From: DUQX01 sp050948825
Lineage (GTDB): Bacteria > Bacillota > Dethiobacteria > DTU022 > UBA8154
Reading direction: 5' to 3'
DNA: 58,618 nucleotides
NCBI GenBank assembly: GCA_050948825.1
Contig: JBMNEO010000011.1
Span: 1-58,618, forward strand
Shown: positions 15,970-24,586 of the stretch, in pieces
Position numbering within the stretch: position 1 is the stretch's first letter
Layout of the letters: the number at the start of each line of letters is the position of its first letter
The notes under the pieces: model-generated
What the model saw: only the letters and a program-made list of their open reading frames with translations
What the model was told of the DNA's origin: nothing
The model's database searches: none
Made by a program: the position numbers and the translations under genes

Positions 15970-17118
15970 ATGGCTGATAAAAGAGATTATTACGAGGTCC
16001 TTAACGTAAGCAGGGATGCCGGCCAGGATGAGATCAAGAAAGCTTACCGGAACCTCGCCCGTAAGTATCATCCGGATGTTAACCCCGGGGATAAAGGAAG
16101 CGAGGCCAAGTTTAAGGAAGTCAAGGAAGCTTATGATGTTCTCAGCGACCCTGCCAAAAGGGAAAATTATGATCGTTTCGGCCACCAGGATGAAGCATTT
16201 CAGGGCTTTGGGGGATTTGGAGGCGGTGGCTTCGGCGATTTTGGATTTGAGGATATTTTCGATTCTATCTTCGGCGGTGGCTTTTCCGGGAGAAAAAGGT
16301 CGCAGTCCAATGCTCCCCGCCGCGGGGCGGACCTGCGCTATGACCTGGAGATATCCCTGGAAGAAGCTGTCAAGGGGAAGGATACTTTTATTAAAATACC
16401 CCGTACGGAAACCTGTCCGCGGTGTAAAGGCACAGGTGCCAAAGAAGGCACGGAACCGATTACCTGCAGCGCTTGCGGTGGCAGCGGACAGCAGCAGGTT
16501 GTCAAAAACACCGCCTTCGGCCGTTTTGTCAGTGTACATCCCTGCGTGAAATGTGGAGGTACCGGGCGTGTTATCCAGGAAAAATGCTCCGGGTGCAACG
16601 GCGAGGGCAAGGTTTTTGTGGAAAGGAAAATTGAGATCAAGATCCCGGCAGGTGTGGACAGCGGTTCCAAGTTGCGCGTATCCGGTGAGGGCGAAGCCGG
16701 GACAAGGGGAGGCCCTCCCGGCGATCTGTATGTTATTATTCACGTACGTCCTCATAAAATATTTAAACGGCAGGATAGTAACCTTATTTGCGAAATCGAT
16801 CTTGATTTTGTATATGCCGCCCTGGGGGCCGAAATTGAGGTTCCAACCCTGGATGGCAAGGCAAAACTGCGCATTCCCGAAGGAACTCAGCCCGGTGCTG
16901 TGTTCCGTCTGAAAGGTAAAGGGGTGCCTTCCCTGCGGGGCTTCGGCAAAGGAGACCAGCTGGTAAAGATAAAAGTGGATGTTCCGCGCAGGCTGAACTC
17001 CCGCCAGAAAAAAATTCTCCGCGAATTTGCCGAGGCCAGCGGGTTGAAGCTTGTTGAACCGCAGGAAGACAAGGGTTTTATCAGCCGCGTAAAGGAAACC
17101 CTTGGAGGCGGAAAGTAA
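15970..17118 (+). CDS. dnaJ: Co-chaperone DnaJ (Hsp40)
   Basis: DnaJ delivers substrates to DnaK and stimulates its ATPase. The 382 residues show the whole class I layout. The J domain has the HPD motif (KYHPDVNPG at about 32). A Gly/Phe-rich linker follows. Four zinc-finger repeats read CPRCKGTG, CSACGGSG, CVKCGGTG and CSGCNGEG, and are followed by the C-terminal substrate domains. It begins 34 bases after dnaK and ends the operon before a strong hairpin. Confidence 0.98.
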   Translation: MADKRDYYEVLNVSRDAGQDEIKKAYRNLARKYHPDVNPGDKGSEAKFKEVKEAYDVLSDPAKRENYDRFGHQDEAFQGFGGFGGGGFGDFGFEDIFDSIFGGGFSGRKRSQSNAPRRGADLRYDLEISLEEAVKGKDTFIKIPRTETCPRCKGTGAKEGTEPITCSACGGSGQQQVVKNTAFGRFVSVHPCVKCGGTGRVIQEKCSGCNGEGKVFVERKIEIKIPAGVDSGSKLRVSGEGEAGTRGGPPGDLYVIIHVRPHKIFKRQDSNLICEIDLDFVYAALGAEIEVPTLDGKAKLRIPEGTQPGAVFRLKGKGVPSLRGFGKGDQLVKIKVDVPRRLNSRQKKILREFAEASGLKLVEPQEDKGFISRVKETLGGGK

Positions 17119-17170
17119 CGGTTTTTTAGTTATCCGGCCATGAAATATCCTCGAATAATGTTTGTTGAAC

Positions 17171-17212
17171 GGCGCAGGCCTGCTTTCCCTTTTTGTCTTA
17201 GCGGCCTGCGCC
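17171..17212. terminator. Inverted repeat between dnaJ and the convergent gene
   Basis: GGCGCAGGCC (17171-17180) pairs exactly with GGCCTGCGCC (17203-17212). It sits in the 97-base gap between two converging genes, so it may end transcription from both sides. There is no T-run directly after the stem. Confidence 0.5.
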
Positions 17213-17215
17213 AGA

Positions 17216-17833
17216 TTAATTATTACGGCTGTGGCTCTTGCTGAAGTAAAGCAATGCAGCTGTTAAACGGGCTATTTCGTCGTGCTCCGGGCCGTTTTCC
17301 GCAATGAAAGCGGGCCTGCCTTCCAGGTTGAAGACATATTTCCCTTTTTCCTCCTGTTCGCTCAGGATAATTTTTTGTATTAACTTGCTGTCCCGGATCC
17401 TGGTTCTTATTGTGGCTAAAGCGTTGCAGCATGCAAGCTCAATGCCGCAGCGCAGCAATATATTTACCGTGCTTTCTTTTAGGTTTTCTTTTCTTTCAAC
17501 TCCACCGATCTGTTCGAGGGAGATATAAGCCATTCTTTTGTCTACGGGGATGGTATCGGTTTTCAATGTCAAGGGAAGATACACAAGCTTTTGGGATAGA
17601 GGAAGAGGGATAAACCTCTTTTTACCCAGAAGCGGCCCGTAGTTTTTTTTGATTGCGCGGAGGTCTATATTATGATACTCCGCCAGGCGCCTGATGATCC
17701 AGTTTATTGAACGCCTGTCCAGGATCTTTTCACCCTTAACGGTAATCAGCAGGGTGGCCTCCCCTCCCTGTGGATGGGAGGCGGGGATAAGTGCCGCTAT
17801 TTCTTTTTTCATTTCTTCCAGATTACATCTCAT
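17216..17833 (-). CDS. ComK-like protein (tentative)
   Basis: The 205-residue protein is not firmly recognised. The central stretch LLGKKRFIPLPLSQKLVYLPLT followed by MAYISLEQIGG recalls the B. subtilis competence regulator ComK (GRK...IPIxIS...IFFPT...CxWIxxxxI), as do the length and the later segment with NLEGRPAFI. If correct it would be a DNA-binding regulator of DNA uptake. The usual ComK cysteine/tryptophan after the PT motif is not present. ATG 17833 has AAAGGAG upstream. It is divergent from rsmE and convergent with dnaJ, and it occupies the place where prmA usually lies. Confidence 0.4.
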   Translation of the reverse strand: MRCNLEEMKKEIAALIPASHPQGGEATLLITVKGEKILDRRSINWIIRRLAEYHNIDLRAIKKNYGPLLGKKRFIPLPLSQKLVYLPLTLKTDTIPVDKRMAYISLEQIGGVERKENLKESTVNILLRCGIELACCNALATIRTRIRDSKLIQKIILSEQEEKGKYVFNLEGRPAFIAENGPEHDEIARLTAALLYFSKSHSRNN

Positions 17834-17939
17834 AGATGAAAACTCCTTTTGAATAGTATTTTATGAAATTATACCGTACAGGTGTTCGTATTTCAAGGCT
17901 GTATATTTAATATATTTTGACGCTTTAGGGTGATAATCA

Positions 17940-18692
17940 ATGTCTTTCTGGTTTTTTCTTCCTTTGAGGTCTTTTCGGGACAGGGTTGTTGCGCTCGGGG
18001 AAATTCTGCAGCACCTCAAGGCTTCACGCTTAAAAGCAGGTGATATTATCGTCCTTTCCGACGGTGAAGGGCGGGCGTTCTATGCCCGTTTGGATTATAT
18101 CCGCAAAGGGGATGCCGCTGCTTCGCTTTTAAGCGAGGTAGAGCTAGAGGTGGAGCCCCCGCTTGAAGTGACGCTTTATCCTGGAATTACCAAGGGGGAA
18201 AAGCTGGATGAAGTTATCCGGCATGCAGTGGAGCTGGGGGTAAGGAGGATTGCCCCGGTATTGACGGAGAGATCGGTGGTAAAATATTCAGAGAAGAAGG
18301 GGCTTGATAAGGCTGTGCGCTGGCAAAAGATAGCCTTATCTGCGGCGTCGCAGTGCAGGCGCCGTTTTATCCCCCGGGTGGAGGGGCCTCTAAACTTTGA
18401 TGATATGCTGCATGAATTGGGTTCCGGGCGGAAAGAATTAATTATTGTCCCCTGGGAGGAAGAAAAGGAAAGGGGCTTTGCGCAACTTGCGCTGGATTTC
18501 CGGGAGCCGCCGCGCTCACTGGCAATTTTCACCGGGCCGGAGGGGGGAATTTCCCCTGCGGAAATGGAGAAATTGAAGCAATGCCGGGGAGTGCGTCCTG
18601 TAACCCTGGGGCCGCGTATCCTGAGGGCGGAGACGGCGCCCCTGGCAGTTCTTTCCATTGTCATGTATCTCTGGGGAGACCTGGGGGGATAA
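17940..18692 (+). CDS. rsmE: 16S rRNA m3U1498 methyltransferase RsmE
   Basis: RsmE methylates N3 of U1498 in 16S rRNA using S-adenosylmethionine. The 250-residue protein has the N-terminal PUA-like domain and the C-terminal SPOUT fold. Characteristic stretches are GEKLDEVIRHAVELGVRRIAPVLTERSVVK, AASQCRRRFIPRVEGP, and the knot motifs IFTGPEGGISPAEMEKL and VTLGPRILRAETAPLAVLSIVMY. ATG 17940 follows AGGGTGAT. In many Firmicutes it follows dnaJ-prmA; here prmA is missing from the window. Confidence 0.95.
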   Translation: MSFWFFLPLRSFRDRVVALGEILQHLKASRLKAGDIIVLSDGEGRAFYARLDYIRKGDAAASLLSEVELEVEPPLEVTLYPGITKGEKLDEVIRHAVELGVRRIAPVLTERSVVKYSEKKGLDKAVRWQKIALSAASQCRRRFIPRVEGPLNFDDMLHELGSGRKELIIVPWEEEKERGFAQLALDFREPPRSLAIFTGPEGGISPAEMEKLKQCRGVRPVTLGPRILRAETAPLAVLSIVMYLWGDLGG

Positions 18693-18702
18693 TTAAAGGC
18701 CG

Positions 18703-18724
18703 GCTGCCGGCTGCAGCCGGCAGC
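18703..18724. terminator. Perfect 22-bp GC-rich palindrome after rsmE
   Basis: GCTGCCGGCTG at 18703-18713 is followed directly by its reverse complement. It begins 10 bases past the rsmE stop and could fold into a 9-bp stem with a 4-base loop. No T-run follows, so the terminator role is uncertain. Confidence 0.45.
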
Positions 18725-18907
18725 ATTGGTGTAAAACTCGCAATACTAAACCAAACTCAAAACGTTTACTATGTCGTAAAATCGTGATTTCAACCATTGC
18801 GCCACTTGCAGGGATTAACAGACGCTCTTCAGAGCGGGATATTTATTAAATTCTTGTAGTTTAAAGGGTCATGTCGATGAATGTTGCTTGGGAGGAGGCG
18901 GCTTGGG

Positions 18908-20248
18908 ATGTCGTTTAAGGTGGCCTTTCACACGCTGGGTTGCAAGGTGAATTATTATGAATCGGAGGCGCTGAAGGGGGAATTCCGCCGGGCGGGATTT
19001 GAGGTTGTAGATTTTGAAGAACCTGCCGATGTTTATGTAATTAACACCTGCACGGTTACCCACCTGGCGGAGCGTAAATCGCGGCAGATCATCCGCAGGG
19101 CAAAAAGGCGCAATCCGGCAGCGCTGGTGGCCGTCACCGGTTGTTATGCACAGGTAAGCCCGGAAGATATATCTTCCCTGGGGCAAGCCGATCTGGTTAC
19201 CGGGACCGCAGACCGGCTTGCCTTGCCGGAACTGGTAAGAAAGAAAATGGCCGGTGGGGATGTTTTTGCCGGGATTGACGCTTACGCAAAGGAAGCGGTC
19301 TTTGAAGATCTCCCCTGGGTGAGCGAAGGGGAAAGGACCAGGGCCTTTTTAAAGATCCAGGACGGCTGCAGGCAGTTTTGCACCTACTGTATAATTCCCC
19401 GGGCGCGCGGGCCGCTTAGAAGCCTTCCTCTGCAGAAAGCACTGGCATACCTGCAGGAGATCGGCCGTTCCGGTTATAAAGAAGTTGTTCTTACCGGGAT
19501 CCACCTGGGCTTATACGGCATAGACCTGCAGCCTCAGACCGATCTCGGTTCTTTTTTAGAGAGGGCTGCCGCAGTAGAGGGGATTGAAAGGTTGCGGCTC
19601 AGCTCGGTCGAACCCTGGGATTTAGAGGATAAGCTTCTTGAAGTGATTAAAGGAAATAAGAAAATCTGCCGACACCTGCATATTCCACTGCAAAGCGGCG
19701 ATGACGGTATTTTAAAGGAAATGGGACGCCCTTACGACACCTCCTTTTACAGGGGATTGTTGAAGAGGTTAAGGGATGCACTACCGGATCTGGCGGTAAG
19801 CACCGATATTATGGTGGGGTTTCCCGGGGAAAGCGAGGAACAGTTCCGCCGGGGGATTGATTTTGTTCGGGAGTGTGCCTTCAGCCGCCTGCATGTTTTT
19901 AAATATTCGCCGCGCTCCGGGACAAAGGCGGCTTCCATGGCGGACCAGGTAAGGCCGGAGATCAAGGAGGCCCGCAGCCGCGAGATGATTAACCTGGGTA
20001 AGGAACTGGCGAGGAATTTTCAAGAAAAATTTATTGGCCGCAGGCTGGACGTTCTTTTCGAAAAGGTGCTTCCGGCTGGGGATGAAAGAGGCGAAATTGC
20101 AGCAGGCGGGCTGCTGGAAGGTTTAACTTCAAATTACCTGCGGGTACGGGCCCCGGGTCCGGGCAACTTGCGCGGCCAAATCAGGGAGGTCTTGATCAAA
20201 AAAAACGCCGGCGACTACCTCATTGGGGTCAGGCTGCATAATGAATAA
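18908..20248 (+). CDS. mtaB: tRNA t6A37 methylthiotransferase MtaB
   Basis: This radical-SAM enzyme adds a methylthio group to t6A37 of ANN-decoding tRNAs. From ATG 18908 (behind GGGAGGAGG) it has 446 residues. The N-terminal MTTase domain has C12, C48 and C79 for the auxiliary [4Fe-4S] cluster. The radical-SAM triad is C154, C158 and C161 (CRQFCTYC). A C-terminal TRAM-like domain follows. The motifs TLGCKVN and INTCTVTHLAERKSRQIIRR are those of the MtaB subgroup rather than MiaB or RimO. Its two clusters depend on a supply such as the isc genes at 7-9 kb. Confidence 0.94.
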   Translation: MSFKVAFHTLGCKVNYYESEALKGEFRRAGFEVVDFEEPADVYVINTCTVTHLAERKSRQIIRRAKRRNPAALVAVTGCYAQVSPEDISSLGQADLVTGTADRLALPELVRKKMAGGDVFAGIDAYAKEAVFEDLPWVSEGERTRAFLKIQDGCRQFCTYCIIPRARGPLRSLPLQKALAYLQEIGRSGYKEVVLTGIHLGLYGIDLQPQTDLGSFLERAAAVEGIERLRLSSVEPWDLEDKLLEVIKGNKKICRHLHIPLQSGDDGILKEMGRPYDTSFYRGLLKRLRDALPDLAVSTDIMVGFPGESEEQFRRGIDFVRECAFSRLHVFKYSPRSGTKAASMADQVRPEIKEARSREMINLGKELARNFQEKFIGRRLDVLFEKVLPAGDERGEIAAGGLLEGLTSNYLRVRAPGPGNLRGQIREVLIKKNAGDYLIGVRLHNE

Positions 20249-20346
20249 ATGCCAAATCTAAAGAGATGCTCCTATCAGTTGCCTTATAAAACAATTATTC
20301 CATTTATACGAAAGAATGTTCACACCCGAGAGCTGGTTTCGCTTCT

Positions 20347-20808
20347 TTATATTGTCTTATCCTTAAAAGAAATATATTCTACTGGATTATAAACCGGAAT
20401 ATCAGTTCGATCGACAAAGTGTTTTTTGTTCCATGTAATGATTGCCCTGGCATTATACATCTCGGCTTCTTTTAAAAATATAGCATCTCCTACAGTCATT
20501 TTCTTTAGTATATAGGGTGTTAGGCTTAAGAAATAATCATTAACAGTTTGATTTTCCGTTTGACCTTCAAAAGGATCGAGGATCTCAACAGAATAAACTT
20601 TTGAAAAAGTATATAGCCATCTTTTCTGTTCCTCTGTGGACAGGTTAAAAGAAGTTACCCCACAAATCTCTAAAAGAGTGTAAAAAGGAAGGAAAGCTTT
20701 TATATCAGCTTTTTCAATTCGTTCCAAGAATTTTTTGTTCATTAAGTAGTTGTTGTCCCGGGGAAAGAAACGATCAATAATAAAAATATTGCTATCGAGA
20801 AAGACCAT
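20347..20808 (-). CDS. PIN-domain RNase toxin (VapC-like)
   Basis: The 153-residue PIN-domain protein is the toxin of a two-gene module. The acidic positions are visible: D5 in FLDSNIFI, E in TLLEICG, D in TVGDAIFL, and a late polar strand (AIITWNKKHF). PIN toxins cleave RNA, often tRNA or rRNA; the target here is unknown. ATG 20808 has AAAAGGTG upstream; GTG 20817 in frame overlaps that site. It overlaps the end of the antitoxin gene by 17 bases, a sign of translational coupling. The pair is visibly more AT-rich than its neighbours, which suggests horizontal arrival. Confidence 0.85.
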   Translation of the reverse strand: MVFLDSNIFIIDRFFPRDNNYLMNKKFLERIEKADIKAFLPFYTLLEICGVTSFNLSTEEQKRWLYTFSKVYSVEILDPFEGQTENQTVNDYFLSLTPYILKKMTVGDAIFLKEAEMYNARAIITWNKKHFVDRTDIPVYNPVEYISFKDKTI

Positions 20809-21130
20809 ATTGGTCACCTTTTGCTGTTCTGTCCATTTCTTCCCATGATGAAAAACGATTTACCTTGGCAGAAATTTCGTCATTAAGATTTTTTAGTTCT
20901 TCGTTGCTCATTGTAAGTAGTTGAGGTTGTTGTTTGCCGATTTTTTGCTTTATTTTTTGGTAGAGTGAATGCTTTTTTTCTTTCAGGTCATTTTCCTGAA
21001 ATGGCTTTATGGTGGCCACGGGTTTACCATAACGGGTTACGATAATAGTACTACCTCCCTCAGCAGCATGAAGGATCTTGTTTGTATTGTTTTTTAGATC
21101 TCGGGTGCTGATAAAATTGTAATTTTTCAT
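20792..21130 (-). CDS. Phd/YefM-family antitoxin
   Basis: The 112-residue protein has the Phd/YefM N-terminal DNA-binding fold: STRDLKNNTNKILHAAEGGSTIIVTRYGKPVATIKPF. The longer charged C-terminal part (about 45-112) probably wraps the PIN toxin. ATG 21130 follows GGGAGG. It is the first gene of the module and probably represses it through the palindrome that overlaps the promoter just upstream. Pairing Phd-type antitoxins with PIN toxins is common in Firmicutes and Cyanobacteria. Confidence 0.88.
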   Translation of the reverse strand: MKNYNFISTRDLKNNTNKILHAAEGGSTIIVTRYGKPVATIKPFQENDLKEKKHSLYQKIKQKIGKQQPQLLTMSNEELKNLNDEISAKVNRFSSWEEMDRTAKGDQYGLSR

Positions 21131-21155
21131 AGAATAGGACCTCCCAAAATTAATA

Positions 21156-21194
21156 TGTTGCTATAATTGTAGCAACAAACATTGTAAATGTCAA
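21156..21194 (-). promoter_or_regulatory. Promoter and operator of the first toxin-antitoxin module
   Basis: On the minus strand, TTGACA (21194-21189) and TACAAT (21171-21166) are spaced by 17 bases. The near-perfect 22-bp palindrome at 21156-21177 (arms TGTTGCTA and TAGCAACA) covers the -10 box. Antitoxin binding there would block transcription, the expected autoregulation. Confidence 0.75.
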
Positions 21195-21352
21195 GAATTG
21201 TATTTACTCTGTTTAGTTCTAAGGGGGCGGAAAGAAGAAGCACCATTTCTATTATTTAATGATCATTTCATTTACCTGGCCGAAATTTTCTGGAATATTA
21301 AGTTTTTCCCCTGCATATAATTTTGAAGATAAGTGTTCAGGGGGGAAGATCT

Positions 21353-21907
21353 ATGAAAAAAAGGGGCAAGTTTTTTGTAGTTGAAGCACGTCGTCTTATT
21401 CCACTTATTTTTTTACTGGTATTGCTTATAGGACTCACGGTTTATGACAACTTTTTTCGCGTAGAGCCGACGGTTGGATCGCCTGAAAGCGAAGCGGACG
21501 GTATAGCTTTTACCACTATGGACTGGGGGAACCTTATTTCGCCGACTTCTTTTTCCCTGGTGGCGGATTACGATGAGTGGCTCAGGGTTTCACAGGAGAT
21601 GGGGATGGCACTTCCCGATTATCCCTTCAATGCTGCTGAAGAAGTAGCTGTTTTTGCCGTCAACAGCGAAATTAAGGGCATGGACGTGGGTCCTGGCTTT
21701 GGGGAAATGGAGATTAAGGTGCTGGTTGAACCAAAGGACAATTATTATCATGTAATAACTGTAGACCGTAATAAAGTAGATTTCGAAGATGCTGTATGGA
21801 AATTTGTTGATGCTGAGGACCGGGTGTTAAGCAGGGTGGTTCCTTTCTGGCAGGTAGACAGCGAAGGGGATGAAGAAGAGGAAGAGGAAGAAGTAGTGAT
21901 GAAGTAG
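21353..21907 (+). CDS. Membrane-anchored protein of unknown function with acidic tail
   Basis: Not recognised. From ATG 21353 (behind GGGGGGAAG) it has 184 residues. A basic start (MKKRGKFF) and one membrane segment at about 16-34 (LIPLIFLLVLLIGLTVYD) place the remainder outside the cell. The external part, with FSLVADYDEWLRVSQEMG and an antiparallel-strand-rich middle, loosely recalls the PrcB C-terminal domain, but this is weak. The last 16 residues are almost all Asp/Glu (DSEGDEEEEEEEVV). It has no close operon partner: the toxin module diverges upstream and ylbF converges downstream. Confidence 0.6.
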   Translation: MKKRGKFFVVEARRLIPLIFLLVLLIGLTVYDNFFRVEPTVGSPESEADGIAFTTMDWGNLISPTSFSLVADYDEWLRVSQEMGMALPDYPFNAAEEVAVFAVNSEIKGMDVGPGFGEMEIKVLVEPKDNYYHVITVDRNKVDFEDAVWKFVDAEDRVLSRVVPFWQVDSEGDEEEEEEEVVMK

Positions 21908-21965
21908 CCCCCCGGCATTATGCTTCAGGATAAACAGGCAGCGAAGGAAAAAGCGCCCCGGGTTA

Positions 21966-22385
21966 TCAGGGCTGCTCTTCCTTCGGCTGCTTTGTCTTCT
22001 GTTGTTCTTCCTTTTGCCGGGGCCCGGTAGGTTGTTGTTCCGTTATTTCCTGGGCAATCAGATCTTCGAGCGGAGATGCGATAATTTTTTGAATGTCGGC
22101 CAGCATAATGCTGAAACGATACTCTTTTTCGAGGTATTCCTTTACAACCTGATTGAGATTGATAATTTCCATAATCTGTGCAAGGCGCTTTTCCTGTTCA
22201 GGGGCGACTTCAACGCCGGACATTTTTTGCTGCTGCAGCTCCCATTGGCTTTTACGGAAATCGTCCAGCATTTCTTTAGCGCTTTTATCGTTTTCCAGTT
22301 TTTCCTGGCTTTTTTTAAAGTCCCTGAATTCGGGGGATAACTTAATTGCTTTTGCCAGGGCATGGGCGTGATCATAAACGTTCAT
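21966..22385 (-). CDS. YlbF/YmcA-family protein
   Basis: The 139-residue helical protein matches the YlbF/YmcA family: AHALAKAIKLSPEFRDFKKSQEKLENDKSAKEMLDDFRKSQWELQ, then NLNQVVKEYLEKEYRFSIMLADIQKII. In B. subtilis, YlbF, YmcA and YaaT form a complex that affects sporulation, competence, biofilm formation and RNase Y. Only one member is seen here. The C-terminal 30 residues are Gln/Glu/Lys-rich and probably disordered. ATG 22385 has AAAGGAG upstream, and the gene follows mnmH by 32 bases. Confidence 0.85.
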   Translation of the reverse strand: MNVYDHAHALAKAIKLSPEFRDFKKSQEKLENDKSAKEMLDDFRKSQWELQQQKMSGVEVAPEQEKRLAQIMEIINLNQVVKEYLEKEYRFSIMLADIQKIIASPLEDLIAQEITEQQPTGPRQKEEQQKTKQPKEEQP

Positions 22386-22417
22386 ACCTTTTTCTCCTTT
22401 CTGGGATATGTACTATT

Positions 22418-23500
22418 TTACAATTCAGGAAAACACCGGTCAATACCCGCCACCGGTTCTTTTGTGGCCTTGGCCAGATAGTCAAGGATTTTTTCTGCGG
22501 CTTTTTCGGGGTTGCTGCTGTCCACGATTAGTACATATTTATTTTTTTCTTTCCTTGATTCACTGTATAAACGATCATAGTATTGCCGGCAAAGCAGGCT
22601 AACCAGTTGATCATATTTAGCTTCCTTCAACATTGAGAGGAGTACCTCTATTGTAGCGGAGCCCAGGTACTTCTTTAGGAGCAGTATTGCTTCCTCCACT
22701 TTTCCTATTTCCTCCGGCGTGCCCGGTGTATATTCTTTGAGGATTCTGGCAACCCTGTTTTCCAGAGGTGCCCTCAGCAGGATATGCCTTCCTTCCTGAA
22801 TAGCCCTGTAAAGAAATTCCGGCTGGTAGACTGAGCCGATTCTTTTACCCTCGCCTTCGATGAGCAGGTACGGAGCATCTTTGTGTTTTTCCAGGCAGCT
22901 CCAGAGCAGGGCATCGAAATCCTTTTGGCGGCGCTGTTCTTTAATTCCCAGGTGGCCGAAGAGAGACCCGCGGTGGCAGGCCAGTTTTTCGAGATCAATA
23001 ACAGGGCAGCCCTTTTCTAGAAGCAGTTGCAGCACTTCCGTTTTGCCGGTTCCTGTAAGCCCGTTCAAGACATAAACGGGTTTTTTTAGTTCATAGCTGT
23101 TTAAACGGTCGAGAATAAATCGCCTGTAGGATTTATAACCGCCTTTCAACCTGCAGGAAGGGATCTGCAGCGCTTCCAGGAGACCGTGCACGCTTTTACT
23201 GCGCATGCCGCCTCTCCAGCAGTAAAGAACGGGCGTTTTTTCCTGTCCCAGATTTTTTATTTTCTCAATAAAACCGGGGAGTTTCGAGGTAACAAAAGAC
23301 AACCCCTTCATACGGGCTTTGTCCTGATCTTCTTTATAAATCAGGCCAATTATTTCCCTTTCTTCATCGTTAAAGAGCGGAACATTTACTGCCCCTGGAA
23401 TCGAACCCTGGCTGAATTCATGGGGGGAGCGCAGGTCGATAAAAACGGGGTTTGTTATTTCCAGTGCTTCTTTGACTGTGATATCTCCGCCCATGTTCAA
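22418..23500 (-). CDS. mnmH: tRNA 2-selenouridine synthase MnmH (SelU/YbbB)
   Basis: MnmH uses selenophosphate to turn 2-thiouridine at the wobble position of some tRNAs into 2-selenouridine, via a geranylated intermediate. The 360 residues have an N-terminal rhodanese domain (FIDLRSPHEFSQGSIPGAVNVPLF) with the catalytic C94 in LYCWRGGMRS. A P-loop domain (GLTGTGKT, 147-154) follows. TTG 23500 suits the AAAGGA site; ATG 23494 is the alternative. It is the partner of selD at 5.3-6.3 kb and shows that selenium is used for tRNA as well as for protein. Confidence 0.95.
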   Translation of the reverse strand: MNMGGDITVKEALEITNPVFIDLRSPHEFSQGSIPGAVNVPLFNDEEREIIGLIYKEDQDKARMKGLSFVTSKLPGFIEKIKNLGQEKTPVLYCWRGGMRSKSVHGLLEALQIPSCRLKGGYKSYRRFILDRLNSYELKKPVYVLNGLTGTGKTEVLQLLLEKGCPVIDLEKLACHRGSLFGHLGIKEQRRQKDFDALLWSCLEKHKDAPYLLIEGEGKRIGSVYQPEFLYRAIQEGRHILLRAPLENRVARILKEYTPGTPEEIGKVEEAILLLKKYLGSATIEVLLSMLKEAKYDQLVSLLCRQYYDRLYSESRKEKNKYVLIVDSSNPEKAAEKILDYLAKATKEPVAGIDRCFPEL

Positions 23501-23672
23501 TGCAAATCCTTTCTCTACCCATTTTTCCTATTATAGCAGATGAATCAGGATAGGTTCAAATTATTAAATATTTGTTTTGAAAAGTAAACAAGAAATGTTA
23601 TAATGACAATAAATTTAGATGGTTTAATCTATCCGTCAAGCCGTCAAGTTTTACTTCAAGGAGGTAGTCGCT

Positions 23673-24020
23673 TTGGATAACTGCATCTTCTGTAAAATCA
23701 TTAACGGTGAAATACCGTCCAAAGTTGCTTATGAAGACGAATATGTTTTTGCTTTTCATGACATTAATCCCGTTGCCCCGGTACATATCCTGATTGTACC
23801 CCGCGCACATGTTTCAACTTTAAATGATATCGGCCCTGAGCAAAAGGATCTCCTGGGGCAACTTGTTTTTGTTTGCAAAGAACTTGCCCGGAAATATAAT
23901 GTTGATGAAAAGGGCTACCGTTTTGTAATAAACTGCGGAGAGGATGGGGGTCAGGAAGTGCAGCACCTGCACGCCCATCTTCTGGGAGGCAGGCCCCTGG
24001 GCGATGTAGCAACCGGCTGA
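23673..24020 (+). CDS. HIT-family nucleotide hydrolase (HinT-like)
   Basis: This 115-residue histidine-triad protein hydrolyses phosphoramidate nucleotides such as AMP-lysine; its physiological substrate is not certain. The triad is H98-x-H100-x-H102 in QHLHAHLLGGRPLG. C4 and C7 (DNCIFCKI) form the N-terminal zinc-site half seen in many members. TTG 23673 follows AAGGAGG. In Firmicutes it often lies between mtaB and rpsU, as here, with the toxin module and mnmH-ylbF set in between on the other strand. Confidence 0.95.
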   Translation: MDNCIFCKIINGEIPSKVAYEDEYVFAFHDINPVAPVHILIVPRAHVSTLNDIGPEQKDLLGQLVFVCKELARKYNVDEKGYRFVINCGEDGGQEVQHLHAHLLGGRPLGDVATG

Positions 24021-24117
24021 TCCGGCAGCACGGCAGTCAGTCAGCTGCGGATATTTTGCAGACAGTTGTAAACAGCCGCTTGCAGATAGCCGAAAAAAGC
24101 CGCAGACAGGGTGTCTA

Positions 24118-24147
24118 CCGCACAGGTCGCTTTCCGGACCTGTGCGG
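24118..24147 (+). terminator. Strong hairpin after the HIT gene
   Basis: CCGCACAGGTC (24118-24128) and GACCTGTGCGG (24137-24147) form a perfect 11-bp stem with an 8-base loop. The T-rich run begins about 35 bases later. It probably ends the HIT transcript. The rest of the 360-base gap holds the rpsU promoter. Confidence 0.55.
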
Positions 24148-24290
24148 GGGTGATTCTTAAATATTGCTTGCATTAAATATTTTTTTTTATTTTTGCACTT
24201 GCAATTCTTTTAGATTAAGCTTGTTCCATATTAAGCCGGTTTGGGGAAAGAAGTTGCTTGAAGCGACTGTTTGCAGCATTATTCATTTCA

Positions 24291-24319
24291 TTGACAGTAA
24301 ACTGCCTAAAAGGTATAAT
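24291..24319 (+). promoter_or_regulatory. Consensus sigma-A promoter of rpsU-yqeY
   Basis: TTGACA (24291-24296), 17 bases, TATAAT (24314-24319): a full consensus match, so strong constitutive transcription is expected. The leader to the rpsU start is about 55 bases. Confidence 0.88.
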
Positions 24320-24380
24320 AAACTGTATGGTTTCTGAAGGTCCTTCGATTTGAGGTTTAGGGCGGAGGGGAGGGAAACAT

Positions 24381-24563
24381 GTGTCTGAAGTTAAAGTCGG
24401 AAAAAACGAGAGCCTTGATAATGCTCTGCGAAGATTTAAAAAACAGTGTGCGAGGACAGGCATACTTTCTGAAGTTCGTAAAAGAGAGCATTATGAAAAA
24501 CCAAGCGTTCGTCGTAAAAAAAAGGCTGAGGCTGCACGTAAAAAAAAGAGGTTTTACAGATAA
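24381..24563 (+). CDS. rpsU: 30S ribosomal protein S21
   Basis: The 60-residue basic protein has the S21 pattern: SEVKVGKNESLDNALRRFKKQCARTG, then REHYEKPSVRRKKKAEAARKK. It helps base-pairing of the 16S 3' end with mRNA. The start is GTG 24381 after GGAGGGGA. It follows a consensus promoter and precedes yqeY by 23 bases, the usual Firmicute arrangement. Confidence 0.97.
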   Translation: MSEVKVGKNESLDNALRRFKKQCARTGILSEVRKREHYEKPSVRRKKKAEAARKKKRFYR

Positions 24564-24586
24564 TACCCGGATAGGGGGAGTTGCCT

